Shown here piece by piece: positions 33,290 to 41,696 of a DNA stretch of 64,000 nt; within the stretch, counting starts at the first letter, position 1; each line of letters opens with the position of its first letter. The translations under genes and the position numbers were made by a program. The stretch comes from Luteimonas colneyensis (GTDB taxonomy: Bacteria; Pseudomonadota; Gammaproteobacteria; Xanthomonadales; Xanthomonadaceae). The notes under the pieces are model-generated. The model did no database searches. It saw only the letters and a list, made by a program, of their open reading frames with translations, and was not told the origin of the DNA. Location of the stretch: the NCBI RefSeq assembly GCF_014836665.1, contig NZ_JACSQJ010000005.1:132950-196949 (forward strand). Direction: 5' to 3'.

Positions 33290-34605
33290 CCCGCGGACGC
33301 GGAGGCCGGACGACGCCGGCGCCGGCGCGGTGCGCGCGGGGCCTCGCCGTCCTCGGCCGGCGGCGTGTGGGCGATCGCCATGTCGGGATCGAGCTGGGCC
33401 TCGCGCCAGAAGGCGATGTCGGCGGCGTGCTCGCTGGAACCGGCCTGGCGCACCTGCAGGAAGTCGAAGGCGGCGCGGAAGCGCGGGTGCGCGAGCATGC
33501 GCATCACGCGCTTGCGCTGGCGCAGGCCGAATCGCGACTGCAGCAGCCAGATCTCCTGCATCGGCACCGAAAACCGGCGCGGCAACGCCACCGCCTGCAG
33601 CTCGTGCACGGTCACCCGGTCCGCGGCGCGGCGCTGGGCATCGGCCGGCGGCACGTCCTGCGCCTGCAGCGACATCAGCGTGCGGCAGTAGGCCGGCCAC
33701 AGCAGCAGCGCGAACAGGAAGGCCGGCGATACCGGCTCGTCGGCGGCCACGCGCGCGTCGGTGCCGCGCAGGCCTTCCAGCACCACCGCGCGCAGCGCGC
33801 CGCTGCGGTTGGCCTTCATCGCCGCAGCGGCCTCGGGCAGCAGCGCCGGCAGCAGGCCGTGGCGCTCCAGGCCCTCGAAGCTGGCCACGCCGTGGCCGGA
33901 CAGGAACAGCTTCAGGCACTCCTCGAACAGCCGCGCCGGGGCGGCCTCGGACAGCAGCGGGGCCAGCGCGCGGATCGGCGCGGCGGTGGCCGGATCGATG
34001 CTGAAGTCGAGCTTGGCGGCCAGGCGCACCGCGCGCAGCATCCGCACCGGGTCCTCGCGGTAGCGCGTCTCCGGGTCGCCGATCAGCTTGAGCACGCGGT
34101 TCTGCACGTCCTCGAAGCCGCCGACGTAGTCGCGGACCGAGAAGTCCTCGATCGTGTAGTACAGGGCGTTGGCGGTGAAGTCGCGGCGCACCGCGTCGTC
34201 CTCCACCGTGCCGTAGACGTTGTCGCGCAGCAGGCGGCCGTCCTCGTGGGTCTCGCGGTCGCCGCTGCCGTCGTCGCTGTTGGCACGGAAGGTCGCGACC
34301 TCGATGATCTCGCGGCCGAAGACCACGTGCGCCAGGCGGAACCGGCGGCCGATCAGCCGGCAGTTGCGGAACAGCGCCTTCACCTCTTCCGGGGTGGCGC
34401 CGGTGGCGATGTCGAAGTCCTTGGGCCGCCCGCCCGCCAGCAGGTCGCGCACGGCGCCGCCGACCAGGTAGGCCTCGTGGCCGCCCTCGCGCAGGCGGTA
34501 CAGCACCCGCAGCGCGTTGGGGCTGATGTCCTTGCGGGAGATGGTGTGCTGTTCGCGCGGGATCGCCCGCAGGACGGGGGTGTCGTATGGAGTGTCGTTG
34601 GGCAT
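33286..34605 (-). CDS. pcnB: poly(A) polymerase PcnB
   Basis: The 439-residue class II nucleotidyltransferase adds 3-prime poly(A) tails that target RNA for decay. The catalytic core is LVGGAVRDLLAGG and KDFDIATGATPEEV, followed by RRDFTANALYY and the YREDPVRMLRAVRLAAKL block. The C-terminus is an Arg-rich basic tail typical of bacterial PcnB rather than CCA-adding enzymes. ATG 34605 has no Shine-Dalgarno; a TACTTT hexamer lies 7 bases upstream on the minus strand, so leaderless initiation is possible here too. Confidence 0.95.
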   Translation of the reverse strand: MPNDTPYDTPVLRAIPREQHTISRKDISPNALRVLYRLREGGHEAYLVGGAVRDLLAGGRPKDFDIATGATPEEVKALFRNCRLIGRRFRLAHVVFGREIIEVATFRANSDDGSGDRETHEDGRLLRDNVYGTVEDDAVRRDFTANALYYTIEDFSVRDYVGGFEDVQNRVLKLIGDPETRYREDPVRMLRAVRLAAKLDFSIDPATAAPIRALAPLLSEAAPARLFEECLKLFLSGHGVASFEGLERHGLLPALLPEAAAAMKANRSGALRAVVLEGLRGTDARVAADEPVSPAFLFALLLWPAYCRTLMSLQAQDVPPADAQRRAADRVTVHELQAVALPRRFSVPMQEIWLLQSRFGLRQRKRVMRMLAHPRFRAAFDFLQVRQAGSSEHAADIAFWREAQLDPDMAIAHTPPAEDGEAPRAPRRRRRRPASASAG

Positions 34606-34628
34606 CTGGAAAAAAGTACCTGCTCGGG

Positions 34629-34659
34629 TTGCCCAGCGGCAGCCTGTCGTTGCTATACT
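34629..34659 (+). promoter_or_regulatory. putative promoter of tRNA-Glu
   Basis: TTGCCC (34629-34634), a 19-base spacer and TATACT (34654-34659), about 90 bases before the mature tRNA. The spacer is longer than ideal. Confidence 0.45.
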
Positions 34660-34753
34660 AGCAAGCTCGCAAGGCCAGCACGGCTTCGCGGGTCGGCCGT
34701 CCAGCCGGCGCCACGGCTCCGGGAAGTTCCCGGCATCGCGGCAAGCACCACCC

Positions 34754-34829
34754 GCTCCCTTCGTCTAGAGGCCCAGGACGTGGCCCTCTCAAGGCTAAAA
34801 CACGGGTTCGAATCCCGTAGGGAGCGCCA
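34754..34829 (+). tRNA. tRNA-Glu (anticodon CTC)
   Basis: The 76-base cloverleaf includes an encoded CCA. The acceptor stem GCTCCCT pairs with AGGGAGC. The D-arm text TCGTCTAGAGGCCCAGGAC is diagnostic of tRNA-Glu. The anticodon loop CTCTCAA gives CTC, and the T arm is CGGGTTCGAATCCCG. It reads GAG, a dominant Glu codon in this GC-rich genome. Confidence 0.96.
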
Positions 34830-34835
34830 TCTTCC

Positions 34836-34873
34836 CAGGGCCCGCGCCGGCAACGTCGCGGGCCCTGTCCGTT
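34836..34873 (+). terminator. terminator of tRNA-Glu
   Basis: CAGGGCCCGCG and CGCGGGCCCTG form a perfect 11-bp stem with a 10-base loop, followed by TCCGTTT. Confidence 0.75.
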
Positions 34874-34951
34874 TCAGGACCAGGATGCGCCGGTCCGGCA
34901 CGTGCTGGTCCGGCACCCGTCGCGCGCCGTTCATCGCCGGCGGCCCGGCGC

Positions 34952-34957
34952 TACAAT
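34952..34957 (+). promoter_or_regulatory. -10 element of fdxA
   Basis: TACAAT 40 bases before the ferredoxin start; no clear -35. Confidence 0.45.
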
Positions 34958-34997
34958 GCGCATCCCGCCCTCTTCATCGCAGCGAGCCCAGCGAACC

Positions 34998-35321
34998 ATG
35001 CCCTTCGTCGTCACCGAGAACTGCATCAAGTGCAAGTACACCGACTGCGTCGAGGTGTGCCCGGTGGACTGCTTCCACGAAGGCCCGAACTTCCTGGTGA
35101 TCGACCCCGACGAGTGCATCGACTGCACCCTGTGCGAGCCGGAGTGCCCGATCAACGCCATCTACGCCGAGGACGACGTCCCCGCCGGGCAGGAGGGCTT
35201 CGTGGCCCTGAACGCCGAACTGTCGAAGGAATGGCCGGTGATCACCACCCGCAAGGAGCCGCTGCCCGGCGCCGAGGACTGGGACGGCAAACCCGGGAAG
35301 CTTCCGCTGCTGGAGCGCTGA
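34998..35321 (+). CDS. fdxA: seven-iron ferredoxin FdxA
   Basis: The 107-residue protein carries one [3Fe-4S] and one [4Fe-4S] cluster. The first motif is [17 protein letters not shown], in which the second cluster position is displaced as in FdxA, and the second is [14 protein letters not shown]-terminal extension ([21 protein letters not shown]) is typical of this family. It transfers electrons in the cytoplasm; the partner is unknown. It has its own promoter and terminator. Confidence 0.95.
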   Translation: MPFVVTENCIKCKYTDCVEVCPVDCFHEGPNFLVIDPDECIDCTLCEPECPINAIYAEDDVPAGQEGFVALNAELSKEWPVITTRKEPLPGAEDWDGKPGKLPLLER

Positions 35322-35352
35322 TCCGGGAGGCCGGAATCGGTCCGGACACGGA

Positions 35353-35378
35353 AAAGGCGCGGCCATGGCCGCGCCTTT
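35353..35378. terminator. bidirectional terminator between fdxA and the BamC-like gene
   Basis: A 26-base perfect palindrome from AAAGGCGCGGCC to GGCCGCGCCTTT, with A runs and T runs at its ends, so it can serve both convergent genes. Confidence 0.85.
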
Positions 35379-35407
35379 CGCGTTCCGGGGCGGAATCCCG
35401 CCCGGGA

Positions 35408-35929
35408 TTACTGCGCCAGCGCCGCGCGCAGGGCTTCGATCACCCGCACCGCGTCCGCGCCGGTCGCCGCCACGCCGCGCGGATCGACCGCCGAGACGTA
35501 GCTGCCCGAATCGGTCTGGCTGACGCGCACCAGGAACTTGCTGTCCCCGGCATCGACGTCGTAGGTGCCCAGCAGCTGCGCCTTGCTGACCACCGTCACG
35601 CCCTCGATGCCGGCCAGGACCGGCTCGATGCGGCCGAAGACCTCGTCGCGCGGCGCGGCCAGGCTGAAGCCGTTCGAAGCCTGCGGCGCCGCGGCGGGCG
35701 ACGCCATGTCCGAGCGCGACACGCTGGTGGTGCCGGTGGACGGCACCGCCATCGCCGAGCTGGTGTCGGGACGGTCGAGGTCCGGCGGCACTTCCAGCGG
35801 GCGGTCCTGCGGGGCGGCGGCATACAGCGCGTTGTCCTTGCGGAACCAGCTGCAGCCGGCGGTGGCGACCAGGGTCGCGGCGATGGCCACGGCGAGCGCC
35901 GGACGGATCATGGAACGGGAAGGCTGCAT
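35408..35929 (-). CDS. BamC-like lipoprotein
   Basis: The 173-residue lipoprotein has lipobox ATAGC at about residue 26. The PLEVPPDLDRPDTSS segment is characteristic of BamC/NlpB-type proteins. One helix-grip-like domain follows (GRIEPVLAGIEGVTVVSKAQ through VIEALRAAL). BamC of Escherichia coli (about 344 residues) has two such domains, so this is half-length. It lies 21 bases after dapA, the same pairing as dapA-bamC in enterics, supporting a role at the BAM complex; the assignment is inference. Confidence 0.75.
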   Translation of the reverse strand: MQPSRSMIRPALAVAIAATLVATAGCSWFRKDNALYAAAPQDRPLEVPPDLDRPDTSSAMAVPSTGTTSVSRSDMASPAAAPQASNGFSLAAPRDEVFGRIEPVLAGIEGVTVVSKAQLLGTYDVDAGDSKFLVRVSQTDSGSYVSAVDPRGVAATGADAVRVIEALRAALAQ

Positions 35930-35950
35930 GGCTGTCTCCTGCTGGATCGG

Positions 35951-36862
35951 TCAGGCCGCGAGCGCGTCGCGGCAGGTCTGTTCGAGTGCGGTGATGTCGC
36001 CGGCGATGCAGTCGGCGGCGGCCGCGTGTGCCGCCGGGAGCGGCAGCAGCGGCAGGCGGATGCCGTCGGAGTGGCCGAAGCCGAGCCGCGCCAGCAGCGC
36101 CTTCACCGGGATGGGATTGGATTCTACGCCGCAGAAGTCCACCAGCGCGGCAAGCGCGGCGGCATGCGCGGCGCAGCCGGCGGCGTCACCGCCGCGGGCG
36201 AGGTCGCACAGGCGGCGGAACGCGGCCGGCGCGGCGTTCGACGCCACCGAGACCAGGCCATCGGCCCCGGCCAGCATCGCGCGCGCCGCGGTGGCATCGT
36301 CGCCGCCCAGGATCGTGAAGCCCTGGCCGGCAAGCGCCAGCAGCGCCTGCATCCGCGCTTCGTCGGCCACCGCCTCCTTGATGCCGATGATCGCCTCGTG
36401 GCCGGCCAGCGCTGCGACCGTGCCGGGCTGCATGTCGCAGCCGGTGCGCGGCGGCACGTTGTACAGCACCACCGGCAGCGCGCCGTCGTCGGCGACCGCG
36501 CGGTAATGCGCCAGCAGGCCGGCCTGCGTCGGGCGCACGTAGGGTGGCGTGACCACCAGCGCGGCGTCGGCGCCGCAGGCCGCGGCCAGGCGCGTGCGCT
36601 CGATGGTGTGTGCGGTCGCGGACTGGCCGGTGCCCGCGACCACGGGCACGCGCCCGGCGACGCGCTCGACCGCGGCGCGCAGCAGCGCCTCGTATTCCGC
36701 CGTCGTGAGCGCGGCGGCTTCGCCCGTGGATCCGGCCACCACCAGCGCCTGGGTGCCGCCCGCGAGCTGCGCGTCGACCAGACGCAGCCAGGCGTCGGTA
36801 TCGAGGTCGCCGGCGGCCGTGAACGGCGTCGCCAGCGCGGTGATGCTGCCGGAAAGATGCAA
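35951..36862 (-). CDS. dapA: 4-hydroxy-tetrahydrodipicolinate synthase
   Basis: The 303-residue TIM-barrel aldolase condenses pyruvate with aspartate semialdehyde in lysine and diaminopimelate synthesis. Motifs include [23 protein letters not shown] (catalytic Tyr), and the Schiff-base Lys in GIKEAV (about residue 161). The C-terminal [13 protein letters not shown] is conserved. It is divergent from gcvR, sharing an interlocked promoter region. Confidence 0.97.
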   Translation of the reverse strand: MHLSGSITALATPFTAAGDLDTDAWLRLVDAQLAGGTQALVVAGSTGEAAALTTAEYEALLRAAVERVAGRVPVVAGTGQSATAHTIERTRLAAACGADAALVVTPPYVRPTQAGLLAHYRAVADDGALPVVLYNVPPRTGCDMQPGTVAALAGHEAIIGIKEAVADEARMQALLALAGQGFTILGGDDATAARAMLAGADGLVSVASNAAPAAFRRLCDLARGGDAAGCAAHAAALAALVDFCGVESNPIPVKALLARLGFGHSDGIRLPLLPLPAAHAAAADCIAGDITALEQTCRDALAA

Positions 36863-36922
36863 GCTGGACCTGCGTTTGGGAAGCCGTGCGGAGCGCCGCG
36901 CGGCTGCCGCGCGGCTCCGGGG

Positions 36923-36959
36923 ATCTTACTTGCGGCCTCGAAGCACGGGCAAGTATGCT
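36923..36959. promoter_or_regulatory. interlocked divergent promoters of dapA and gcvR
   Basis: Plus strand: TTGCGG (36930-36935), 18 bases, TATGCT (36954-36959). Minus strand: TTGCCC (36952-36947), 18 bases, TAAGAT (36928-36923). The core is an inverted repeat ACTTGC-N15-GCAAGT, so the -35 of each promoter lies beside the -10 of the other. Confidence 0.6.
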
Positions 36960-37038
36960 GGCCGCAGCCTCAGGGCGGCGACAGCGCCCGCGTCCAGGGC
37001 CGCACGGCAGCCGGCAACCGGCGCCCCCACCGCACTCC

Positions 37039-37614
37039 GTGGACTCCGCTTTGACCGACACCGAGACATCCCGGCCCGCGCCGACCGAGAACCACCTCCT
37101 GATCAACGCCTACACGACGCATCCGCGCTCGCCCCTGCTGGCGGTGTCGCGGCGCATCGCCGACAGCGGCTGCAACCTGGTCGACACCCGCCTGTCGACG
37201 GTCGGGCGCGACGTTTCGGTCACCGCGCTGGCCACGGGTTCGTGGGACGCGGTCGCCAAGCTCGAGGCCATGCTCACCCGTCTCGAGCGCGAGGAAGGCC
37301 TGAAGCTGGTCTGGTACCGCACCGGGCCGAAGCCGATCCAGTCCAACCTGCTGCCCTACATCGTCGAGGTGGTGGCGTCCGACAAGCCCGGCATCCTCTA
37401 CCAGCTGGCGGACTTCTTCGACCGCCAGGGCATCACCATCGAGAGCCTGCACTGCTCGCGCTACCGCGCCATGCAGACCGGGGCCGACATGTTCTCGGCC
37501 CAGGTCACCATCGGCGTGCCGGCGGACATGCACATCGCCGCGCTGCGCGACGATTTCCTCGAGTTCTGCGACCACCTCAATCTCGACGCGATCATGGACC
37601 CGATGAAGTTCTGA
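37039..37614 (+). CDS. gcvR: glycine cleavage regulator GcvR-like ACT protein
   Basis: The protein of about 191 residues has two ACT domains. The first begins HLLINAYTTHPRSPLLAVSR, and the second is YIVEVVASDKPGILYQLADFF followed by GITIESLHCSRY. In Escherichia coli GcvR antagonises the activator GcvA; no gcvA is in the window, so the regulatory role here is inference. No ATG precedes the conserved region: GTG 37039 or TTG 37051 are the candidates, neither with a good Shine-Dalgarno. bcp follows by 20 bases. Confidence 0.82.
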   Translation: MDSALTDTETSRPAPTENHLLINAYTTHPRSPLLAVSRRIADSGCNLVDTRLSTVGRDVSVTALATGSWDAVAKLEAMLTRLEREEGLKLVWYRTGPKPIQSNLLPYIVEVVASDKPGILYQLADFFDRQGITIESLHCSRYRAMQTGADMFSAQVTIGVPADMHIAALRDDFLEFCDHLNLDAIMDPMKF

Positions 37615-37634
37615 TCGCGCAGGCGAAGGAACCA

Positions 37635-38114
37635 ATGAACGAAGGCGACACGCTCGACCCCGGCACCCTGGCGCTCCCGCTGCAGCTGTCGGGTGGCGCG
37701 CAGGCGACCCTCGCCGACCACGCCGGCCGCTGGCTGGTGCTGTACTTCTATCCGAAGGACTCCACGCCGGGCTGCACCACCGAGGGCCTGGACTTCAACG
37801 CCCTGCTACCGGAATTCGAGGCGCTCGACGCCGGCGTGATGGGCGTTTCGCGCGACTCGGTGAAGTCGCACGACAACTTCTGCACGAAGCAGGGCTTCCG
37901 CTTCCCCCTGGTCAGCGACGCCGACGAGGCGCTGTGCCGCGCCTTCGACGTGATCCGCGAGAAGAACATGTACGGCCGCAAGGTGATGGGCATCGAGCGC
38001 AGCACCTTCCTGATCGACCCGGAGGGCCGCGTCGCGCGCGCCTGGCGCAAGCTGCGCGTCCCCGGGCATGCCGATGCCGTGCTCGAGGCGCTGAAGCAAG
38101 CCCGCGCCCGGTGA
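37635..38114 (+). CDS. bcp: thioredoxin-dependent peroxiredoxin Bcp
   Basis: The 159-residue atypical 2-Cys peroxiredoxin reduces peroxides. The peroxidatic Cys is C47 in STPGCTTEG. The C-x4-C resolving cysteine of Escherichia coli Bcp is absent; instead C83 in HDNFCTKQGF lies 36 residues away, matching the spacing described for Xanthomonas Bcp. Shine-Dalgarno AAGGA precedes ATG 37635. It is likely cotranscribed with gcvR and phoH. Confidence 0.95.
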   Translation: MNEGDTLDPGTLALPLQLSGGAQATLADHAGRWLVLYFYPKDSTPGCTTEGLDFNALLPEFEALDAGVMGVSRDSVKSHDNFCTKQGFRFPLVSDADEALCRAFDVIREKNMYGRKVMGIERSTFLIDPEGRVARAWRKLRVPGHADAVLEALKQARAR

Positions 38115-38234
38115 CCCACCGCCCCGCCCGCCCGTTGCGCCGCCCCGCCCCGCGGGCCGCGGCGGCCTTCGCGTGGGCCACACGCGTTCCAGCGCCACCC
38201 TTCGCAACGCACACCCGCACGGACTGAGGCCTTG

Positions 38235-39641
38235 ATGAACCACGGCAAGCGGATCTACGTACTCGACACCAACGTGCTGATGCACGACCCCACCGCGCTG
38301 TTCAAGTTCGAGGAGCACGACGTCTACCTGCCGATGCAGGTGATCGAGGAACTCGACAACGGCAAGAAGGGCACCTCGGAGGCCAGCCGCAACGCGCGCC
38401 AGGTCAGCCGCTTCATCAACGAGCTGATCGAGGAACAGGGCGCCGACCGCATCGCCCCGGGCCTCCGGCTCGAGCGCCCGGGCGGCCTGCAGCTGCGCGG
38501 CGCCGGCTCCAGCGGCGTGCTGCGCTTCCAGACCACGGTGCCGAAGGAGGACAAGACCTCGTTCGGCGCGGTGGCCCCGGACAACCGCATCCTCGGCGCG
38601 ATCCTCGCCCTGCGCGCCGAAGCGGGCGCCGACCTGCCGGTGGTGTTCGTGTCCAAGGACATCAACCTGCGCATCAAGGCCGCGATCGCCGGCATCGCCA
38701 GCGAGGACTACGAGAACGACCGCGCGCTGGACGACTTCAGCCTGCTCTACACCGGCGCCACCGCGCTGCCGGACGACTTCTGGCAGCGCCACGGCAAGGA
38801 CCTGCGCTCGTGGACCGACAAGGGCCGCACGTTCTACGAAGTGCGCCACGGTGACGACGACGGCTGGCATCCCAACCAGTACCTGTACCTGCCCGGCGAC
38901 GAGGAGTCCGAATTCCGCGTGGCCTCGGTGGACGGCGAGCGCGCGGTGCTGCAGATCGTCGACGACTACCGCAGCCAGCAGCACGCGGTCTGGGGCATCA
39001 CCGCGCGCAACCGCGAGCAGAACTTCGCGCTCAATGCGCTGATGGACCCCGAGATCGACTTCGTCACCCTGCTCGGCACCGCCGGCACCGGCAAGACGCT
39101 GCTGGCGCTGGCGGCAGGCCTTGCGCAGACCATGGACGCGCAGCGCTACCGCGAGATCATCATGACCCGCGCCACCATCAGCGTCGGAGAGGACATCGGC
39201 TTCCTGCCCGGCACCGAGGAGGAGAAGATGACGCCCTGGATGGGCGCGCTGACCGACAACCTCGAGGTGCTGCTGCCGAACAACAAGGACGGTGGCAGCT
39301 GGGGCCGCGCGGCGACCAACGACCTGCTGGCCTCGCGCATCAAGATCCGCTCGCTGAACTTCATGCGCGGGCGCACCCTGCTCGACCGCTGGCTGATCCT
39401 GGACGAGGCGCAGAACCTGACGCCCAAGCAGATGAAGACGCTGATCACCCGCGCCGGCCCTGGCACGAAGATCGTGTGCCTGGGCAACGTCGAGCAGATC
39501 GATACGCCGTATCTCACCGAGACCACCTCGGGCCTGACCTATGCGGTCGACCGCTTCAAGCACTGGGCGCACAGCGCGCACGTCACCCTGCGCCGGGGCG
39601 AGCGCTCGCGGCTGGCCGATTACGCGTCCGAGGTGTTGTAG
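38235..39641 (+). CDS. PIN-PhoH fusion ATPase/ribonuclease (PhoH2 type)
   Basis: The 468-residue protein has an N-terminal PIN nuclease domain (YVLDTNVLMHDP, EELDNGKKG, NDRALDDF) and a C-terminal PhoH ATPase with Walker A GTAGTGKTLLALAA (about residue 280) and Walker B WLILDEAQNLTPKQMK. PhoH2 proteins are RNA helicases/ribonucleases, often induced by phosphate limitation. ATG 38235 is preferred to the TTG three bases upstream. It ends just before the repeat-rich spacer. Confidence 0.92.
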   Translation: MNHGKRIYVLDTNVLMHDPTALFKFEEHDVYLPMQVIEELDNGKKGTSEASRNARQVSRFINELIEEQGADRIAPGLRLERPGGLQLRGAGSSGVLRFQTTVPKEDKTSFGAVAPDNRILGAILALRAEAGADLPVVFVSKDINLRIKAAIAGIASEDYENDRALDDFSLLYTGATALPDDFWQRHGKDLRSWTDKGRTFYEVRHGDDDGWHPNQYLYLPGDEESEFRVASVDGERAVLQIVDDYRSQQHAVWGITARNREQNFALNALMDPEIDFVTLLGTAGTGKTLLALAAGLAQTMDAQRYREIIMTRATISVGEDIGFLPGTEEEKMTPWMGALTDNLEVLLPNNKDGGSWGRAATNDLLASRIKIRSLNFMRGRTLLDRWLILDEAQNLTPKQMKTLITRAGPGTKIVCLGNVEQIDTPYLTETTSGLTYAVDRFKHWAHSAHVTLRRGERSRLADYASEVL

Positions 39642-39656
39642 GGCGGGTGTCGGGAA

Positions 39657-39736
39657 GCGGAGGGTGTGCAGGCACCTGGCCGGCGTCGCGGTGGAGCTGC
39701 TCCTGATTGCCGGCCAGGAACCCGCACACCCTCCGC
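39657..39736. repeat. 28-base imperfect inverted repeat
   Basis: The arms at 39657-39684 and 39709-39736 match at 25 of 28 positions (outer GCGGAGGGTGTGC, inner CCTGGCCGGC) around a 24-base centre. Confidence 0.8.
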
Positions 39737-39813
39737 CTGCCACCCGTCCCGTGGGGTGGGAGGAGGGGCAGGAGCAGGAGCGCGCTTGAACCGGGACTGC
39801 GAAAGCGTCCCGA

Positions 39814-39891
39814 TGGCGGGTCGATGGGGATGGAGTGGGCAATTGGGAGCGGCTTCATCGCGACGCCCACGGAATCCCCATCGATCCGCCA
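39814..39891. repeat. 26-base imperfect inverted repeat with REP-like core
   Basis: The arms at 39814-39839 and 39866-39891 match at 22 of 26 positions, sharing TCGATGGGGAT. The centre contains GGGAGCGGCTTCATCGCGACG, a degenerate version of the Xanthomonadaceae REP head. Confidence 0.75.
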
Positions 39892-39932
39892 CGCCGCGGT
39901 GTTGCCAACGCATACAGGCTACGCCAACCGGG

Positions 39933-41615
39933 TCAGGGCACCTTTGAAGCCGCAGCCTCGTCGTCATTCGAAACCCGCTGCGCCTCGGCATACAGGAGCG
40001 CTTCGGACAGGTCCTTGAAGTAGCTGCCGGGAATGTCCCGGCTCACCACCTCCGCGCGCACCAGCTTGCGCAGCACCGCCATGTTCGCGCCGTTGAGCAG
40101 CACCTGCACGCCGCGCGCACGCAGGCTGCCGATGGTGGACTCCAGCCGCTTCAATCCGGTCGCATCGATGAAGGGCACCCGCTCCATGCGCAGGGCCACG
40201 AAGCGCGGCGGCTGCCGCGACCACGACAGGGCACGCTCCAGCGAATCCACCGAACCGAAGAAGAACGGCCCGTCGATCGAGTAGACCAGCACGTCCTTCG
40301 GGAGCGAGTCCATGCCCGCATCCGCCAGCTCGTGGCGCAGGCTCGACTGCGTGTGCTCGACCACTTCGACCGACGCGCTCATCCGGCGCATGAACTGCAG
40401 CATCGCCAGGATCACGCCGATGTTCACCGCCACCACCAGGTCGGTGAGGATGGTGAGCGCGAAGGTGATCAGCAGGATCACCGCATCCGCCGTCGGCGCC
40501 CTGCGCACCATGCGGATGAAGCGCGGCGCCTCGCTCATGTTCCAGGCCACCACGAACAGGATCGCGGCCAGCGACGCCAGCGGCACCTTGCCCGCCCAGG
40601 GCGCGAACACCAGCAGGACCAGCACCAGCACCAGGGCGTGCACCACGCCGGCGATCGGGGCATTGCCGCCGTTGCGGATGTTGGTGGCCGTGCGCGCGAT
40701 CGCGCCGGTGGCCGCGATGCCGCCGAACAGCGGCGAGACGATGTTGGCGATGCCCTGCCCCACCAGCTCCTGGTTGGCGTCGTGCCGGGTTCCGGCCATG
40801 CCGTCGGCGACCACGGCCGACAGCAGGGACTCGATCGCGCCCAGCATGGCGATGGTGAAGGCCGATGGGAGCAGCAGCATCACGTCGTCGAAGCCGATCG
40901 ACGGCACCGCGAACGTGGGCAGGGAGCGCGGGATGGCGCCGAAGGTGGACTCGATCGTGGCGACGCCGGGAAGCTCGAAGACCACCGTCACCACGGTTGC
41001 CGCGACCATCGCCAGCAGCGGTCCCGGCACCTTCGCCAGCCCTGGAACCCGCGGTCCGTACAGCGCGAGCGCGAGGCTGCCCAGCCCGAGCAGCGTGGTG
41101 GGCCAGTGCAGCTGCGCGAAGGACCCCAGCAGGCGCCAGGTCTCGAGGTAGAACGGGCCGGCATCGGGCGCCGGCAGGCCGAAGAAGGATTGCCACTGCC
41201 CGACCCAGATGATGACCGCGATGCCCGCGGTGAAGCCCACGATGACCGGGTCGGGGATGTAGCGGATCACGCCGCCCAGGCGCGCCAGGCCCATCGCCAC
41301 CAGGATCACGCCCGCCATCAGCGTCGCCACCAGCAGGCCGCCGATGCCGAACTGCGCGACCACGCCGGCGAGGATCACGATGAAGGCACCGGTGGGCCCC
41401 GCGATCTGCACGCGCGATCCGCCGAACAGCGACACCGCGATGCCGGCGATGATCGCGGTGTACAGCCCCTGCTCCGGCTTCACCCCCGAGGCGATGGCGA
41501 AGGCCATCGCCAGCGGCAGCGCGACCACGCCGACGACCACGCCGGCGGAGATGTTCCGCGCCCAGTTGGCCGGCCCGAGCAGGCCTGCGCGGCCGGCCTC
41601 CACGATGGCGATCAT
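39933..41615 (-). CDS. SulP family anion transporter with STAS domain
   Basis: The 560-residue inner-membrane protein has about 12-14 hydrophobic segments (VALPLAMAFAIASGVKPEQGLYTA near the start, then the family motif FGGSRVQIAGPTGAF) and a C-terminal cytoplasmic STAS domain (VLVYSIDGPFFFGSVD, PFIDATGLKRLE). SulP members carry sulfate, bicarbonate or dicarboxylates; the substrate cannot be told. A strong GGGGAGGA site precedes ATG 41615. It converges on phoH and follows the acyltransferase gene on the same strand. Confidence 0.93.
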   Translation of the reverse strand: MIAIVEAGRAGLLGPANWARNISAGVVVGVVALPLAMAFAIASGVKPEQGLYTAIIAGIAVSLFGGSRVQIAGPTGAFIVILAGVVAQFGIGGLLVATLMAGVILVAMGLARLGGVIRYIPDPVIVGFTAGIAVIIWVGQWQSFFGLPAPDAGPFYLETWRLLGSFAQLHWPTTLLGLGSLALALYGPRVPGLAKVPGPLLAMVAATVVTVVFELPGVATIESTFGAIPRSLPTFAVPSIGFDDVMLLLPSAFTIAMLGAIESLLSAVVADGMAGTRHDANQELVGQGIANIVSPLFGGIAATGAIARTATNIRNGGNAPIAGVVHALVLVLVLLVFAPWAGKVPLASLAAILFVVAWNMSEAPRFIRMVRRAPTADAVILLITFALTILTDLVVAVNIGVILAMLQFMRRMSASVEVVEHTQSSLRHELADAGMDSLPKDVLVYSIDGPFFFGSVDSLERALSWSRQPPRFVALRMERVPFIDATGLKRLESTIGSLRARGVQVLLNGANMAVLRKLVRAEVVSRDIPGSYFKDLSEALLYAEAQRVSNDDEAAASKVP

Positions 41616-41696
41616 GTGCGCGTCCTCCCCGGAGGAATCCCGTGCGAATTCCGTGGCCCACCATTCTGACGCACCGGGCGCCGGATGCCACCAGGC

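Larger units (their letters stand above)
39642..39932. other. repeat-filled spacer between phoH and sulP
   Basis: This 291-base convergent spacer holds two long imperfect inverted repeats and a GGGAGCGGCTTCA-type REP core at about 39845-39857. Several frames are open through it on both strands, but they have no ribosome binding sites and follow the repeat arms. No gene is called here. Confidence 0.7.

Noticed and set aside
39583-40018. Several open frames of 60-120 codons on both strands between phoH and sulP
   Set aside because: They follow palindromic repeat arms, have no ribosome binding site or recognisable domain, and overlap one another and the sulP 3-prime end.
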